NCBI GenBank assembly: GCA_934045075.1
Contig: OW203726.1
Location: 1,721,535 to 1,785,534, forward strand
From: Yponomeuta sedellus
Lineage: Eukaryota; Arthropoda; Insecta; Lepidoptera; Yponomeutidae
Reading direction: 5' to 3'
Length of the DNA: 64,000 bases
The translations under genes were made by a program, and so were the position numbers. A model generated the notes under the pieces. It worked only from the letters and a program-made list of their open reading frames with translations, did not search any database and had not been told where the DNA came from. Below, in pieces: positions 61,995-64,000 of this stretch (the first letter of the stretch is position 1; each line of letters opens with the position of its first letter).

Positions 61995-62262
61995 ATTTTT
62001 AAAAAACTATTTAGAGGCTAAAAATTCCACCCATGCCGGGGCTCGAACCAGCGCTCTGTCCAACTGAGCTAATGGGCGACTCACCGGTATTAATGAAATT
62101 TCGAACCTCTTTACAATATTATCTGTATTACGTACAGGCAGCGACATCTGGCTGAGGTAATTTGCATCACTTGCAGCCCCGAGTACCTACTTTGCTGTTA
62201 AGTTTTACATCGGAATGATTCTAAAATTGTTCTTAGCACGGGCATTAAAAATAAAAAACATA
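61995..62262 (-). mobile_element. SINE-A with oppositely oriented tail
   Basis: AACTATTTAGAGGCTAAAAA, GGGGCTCGAACCAGCGCTCT (the anticodon arm is deleted), AACTGAGCTAATGGGCGACT, 5' body to TTTTACATCGGAATGATT. Then a plus-oriented tail, AAAATTGTTCTTAGCACGGG, CATTAAAAATAAAAA. Confidence 0.78.
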
Positions 62263-62417
62263 CATAATTGAAAGTTTCATTTTCAACTATGTATGTTTTT
62301 ATTCTTTTTTTATGATGATTGTAAAAAAACACCTAGGCAAATATAAAAAAAAATGATGCAATAGACCGTACTGAAGCGCGTTTTGTAGCAATAAAATCTC
62401 ACAATGTGACAACTTTA

Positions 62418-62602
62418 ATGTACTGGAAAGTTGTGACTTTTGACGTTAAAACGCGCTACTATCGTTGTCGTACTACCCAGATAGGTTCGGTCCTAAGACT
62501 TCTGGCCCTTTTCGTTCTCTGCAGCTCGGCTGTTTGTTTAATATCGTTGTTTTTAACCGGCAATTTGATGCGGAGTGAAACCCTTAGGCGATTGTGCCGG
62601 TA
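62418..62602 (+). CDS. Candidate host exon with a membrane anchor
   Basis: From ATG 62418 the frame reads MYWKVVTFDVKTRYYRCRTT, QIGSVLRLLALFVLCSSAVC, LISLFLTGNLMRSETLRRLC and meets a good donor (CCG/GTAAGC) at 62602-62603. Residues about 23-46 form one hydrophobic segment preceded by Arg/Lys, a type II signal-anchor layout as in Golgi enzymes. An alternative is an exon starting at an acceptor (CTACCCAG) near 62483, so the first 20 residues are uncertain. I do not recognise the protein, and no downstream exon lies in the window. Confidence 0.35.
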
Positions 62603-62689
62603 AGCGAGCTGGGCTTTAGGGCTGTCAGCACTGCCAACAACCATTTTTCTGAAATGAAAAGGCGCGATCGTTTACATATTCTCCAATTT

Positions 62690-62815
62690 TCGGTTGCCTG
62701 GAAGAAATTGCTTTAAGCAATAAGGCCGCCAATTGTATTTGATCTTTTGTATCTGCCGTTTCTGTAACTATTTTTCCGGTATACAACAAAAAATATTCTT
62801 ATCTTATCTCGTATA
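62690..62815 (+). mobile_element. LINE 3'-tail (jockey/CR1-like)
   Basis: GGTTGCCTGGAAGAAATTGC, AATAAGGCCGCCAATTGTAT, TATCTGCCGTTTCTGTAACT, CAAAAAATATTCTTATCTTA, TCTC. Confidence 0.72.
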
Positions 62816-62871
62816 TGAGACTTTGTGAGTGCTTTTGTTATCCTGAAAAGGATTAATGAAAAAGACAAAAA

Positions 62872-63030
62872 AAGACTCGAGACTCAAGACTCGGGACTGT
62901 AGAAATTAAATTCAAGATCAAGACTCAATACTTGAGCCTCAAGAATCAATTTAAGGCAACATTCATGAATCATGACTCAAGACTCGAGAAGATTCGAGAC
63001 TCGAGCCTTGAGACTCGAGACTAAAGTTGG
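62872..63030. repeat. Imperfect GACTC(A/G)A minisatellite
   Basis: AGACTCGAGACTCAAGACTC and degenerate versions (CATGACTCAAGACTCGAGAA, GATTCGAGACTCGAGCCTTG) over about 160 bp. Confidence 0.8.
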
Positions 63031-63515
63031 TAGCTGTAATAACAATCCGTGAAAATGTCCACTGGCTACCTATCTATTACTGTTCCAAAGATCGAAAATC
63101 AGACGGATGAACAGACAGACAGACAGCGAAAGCAGGGCAATAGGGCTCCGTTTAGCAGCCTTTGGGTACGGAACCTTATAATAAAAAAACAAAATTTTTG
63201 TTAGGCTATCGCCATATGTATCCAAACCATGGCTTCAGTGGTTTAATTGAAAGTCACACTATATAAATGCACTACCTACACGCTTAGGTGATGACCCTAA
63301 CAGTGTTAGCGAAGAGCTTTGGTAGTTAAACAGTAGCGTACCGCGCAAACCGCGTTACTCCGTCATCTTCCGCGAAGCGCGCTTCGCTAACTGATTTACT
63401 TGTCCCCTAGCGTACCCCTATACACACCAAGCCGGCGGCCACACAGAAGCCACTGCGGCCACTTTCATATAAAATGTACTGAAGGGATAGGACGAAGCCC
63501 ACACAGAAAGGATTA
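63031..63515. other. Mostly unassigned; common-repeat motif near 63140-63180
   Basis: GGCTCCGTTTAGCAGCCTTT, GGGTACGGAACCTTATAATA is a frequent lepidopteran repeat motif. No gene recognised. Confidence 0.35.
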
Positions 63516-63517
63516 TT

Positions 63518-63667
63518 GATATCAACCCTTTGTATGTCCCCACTGCTGGAGCACGGATCTCCCCCTGCATCGCAGGGACGTTAGGCCATACTCAACCACG
63601 GGGGCCAAGTCCGGGTTGGTGGAGGATTGTAAGACAGTGGCGGGCCTTGTCGGAAGTTATCAAGCCA
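63518..63667 (-). mobile_element. SINE-5S 3' part
   Basis: ATCAACCCTTTGTATGTCCC to GTCGGAAGTTATCAAGCC. Confidence 0.78.
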
Positions 63668-63842
63668 TCGCGGTATCATAATAAAAAAAACAGAAAGAGA
63701 AAAAAACATACTAACCGCCAGTTTCTGAGTTGAAAATTTATTCTACTCTACTCAAAACAGCTAGGCTAAAGTTTATATGACGTTGAATTCCCAATTTCAA
63801 TAATTACACCGACGACGTGTATTGCACCGACTACCCGTCTGG
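63668..63842 (-). repeat. Rep-5 copy
   Basis: AGTTTCTGAGTTGAAAATTT, ATTCTACTCTACTCAAAACA, GACGTTGAATTCCCAATTTC, GTGTATTGCACCGACTACCC: the reverse of 29641-29760, here lying between two SINE-5S pieces. Confidence 0.65.
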
Positions 63843-63844
63843 TA

Positions 63845-64000
63845 GGCCTTACTGTCAAAATCTATCAAGCCACATGACAGCCTTACATGACAGCCGGCAC
63901 CAACAGCTTAACGTGCCTTGCGAAGCACGGAAACGCTCGGAAAAAATGACACTAGCGGTAGTCACGGGATGGTCACCCTTCCTGCACCTGACTGCGGCTG
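63845..64000 (-). mobile_element. SINE-5S 5' part, runs off the window
   Basis: GGCCTTACTGTCAAAATCTA, CCGGCACCAACAGCTTAACG, TAGTCACGGGATGGTCACCC; the 5S-like head is cut by the window edge. The overlap of about 25 bp with the end of 63518-63667 means that this is either a second copy or an insertion with a long duplication. Confidence 0.75.

Overview
The window looks like gene-poor intergenic or intronic DNA from an insect, most likely a moth or butterfly (Lepidoptera). The evidence is A+T-rich sequence with no long intact host ORF, and many short retroelement fragments of kinds common in lepidopteran genomes: RTE-type LINE ends coding GRPPTRW, LINE 3' tails ending in AATAAAGAATATTC/(TATCT)n, Helitron-like ends with GCCCGCGACTTCGTC, and several tRNA-derived SINEs. 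There are no bacterial operons, phage genes or CRISPR arrays. Most long ORFs are microsatellites read through without stops. Family labels below (SINE-A to SINE-D, SINE-5S, SINE-R, Rep-1 to Rep-5) are mine.

Layout. 0-9 kb: a MITE, an RTE LINE 3' end, a foldback element with internal tandem repeats, a TA-flanked MITE, a head-to-head SINE-A pair and a pure (TGCC)n array of about 204 units. 9-16 kb: SINE-5S and SINE-A copies, some with target-site duplications (TSDs). 16.9-18.5 kb: a 1.58 kb Mutator-like element inserted in a SINE-A, itself carrying a SINE-R with its own TSD. 18.9-21.2 kb: a MITE and a 1.1 kb long inverted repeat. 24-29 kb: a reverse-transcriptase fragment, (AGACG)n, a second copy of the TA MITE, (GAAA)n, (TA)n and a hammerhead-ribozyme-like motif. 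33.7-36.2 kb: an RTE LINE split by a 2.1 kb CACTA/EnSpm-like transposon that keeps a 213-codon transposase-like ORF. 41.4 kb: a degenerate THAP domain. 47.8-48.7 kb: a PIF/Harbinger-type element inside a tandem duplication that preserves the empty site. 59.3 kb: an RTE insertion with a 12 bp TSD. 60.5 and 62.4 kb: two candidate host exons, opposite strands. 60.8 kb: (ATATT)n.

The elements do not form a pathway; their relations are those of nested mobile DNA. RTE-type LINEs appear to supply the 3' end used by SINE-R. SINE-5S carries a head resembling 5S rRNA. SINE-A repeatedly occurs as inverted or tandem composites inserted as single units. Host coding content is at most a few exons. All family assignments come from reading the sequence, without database searches.
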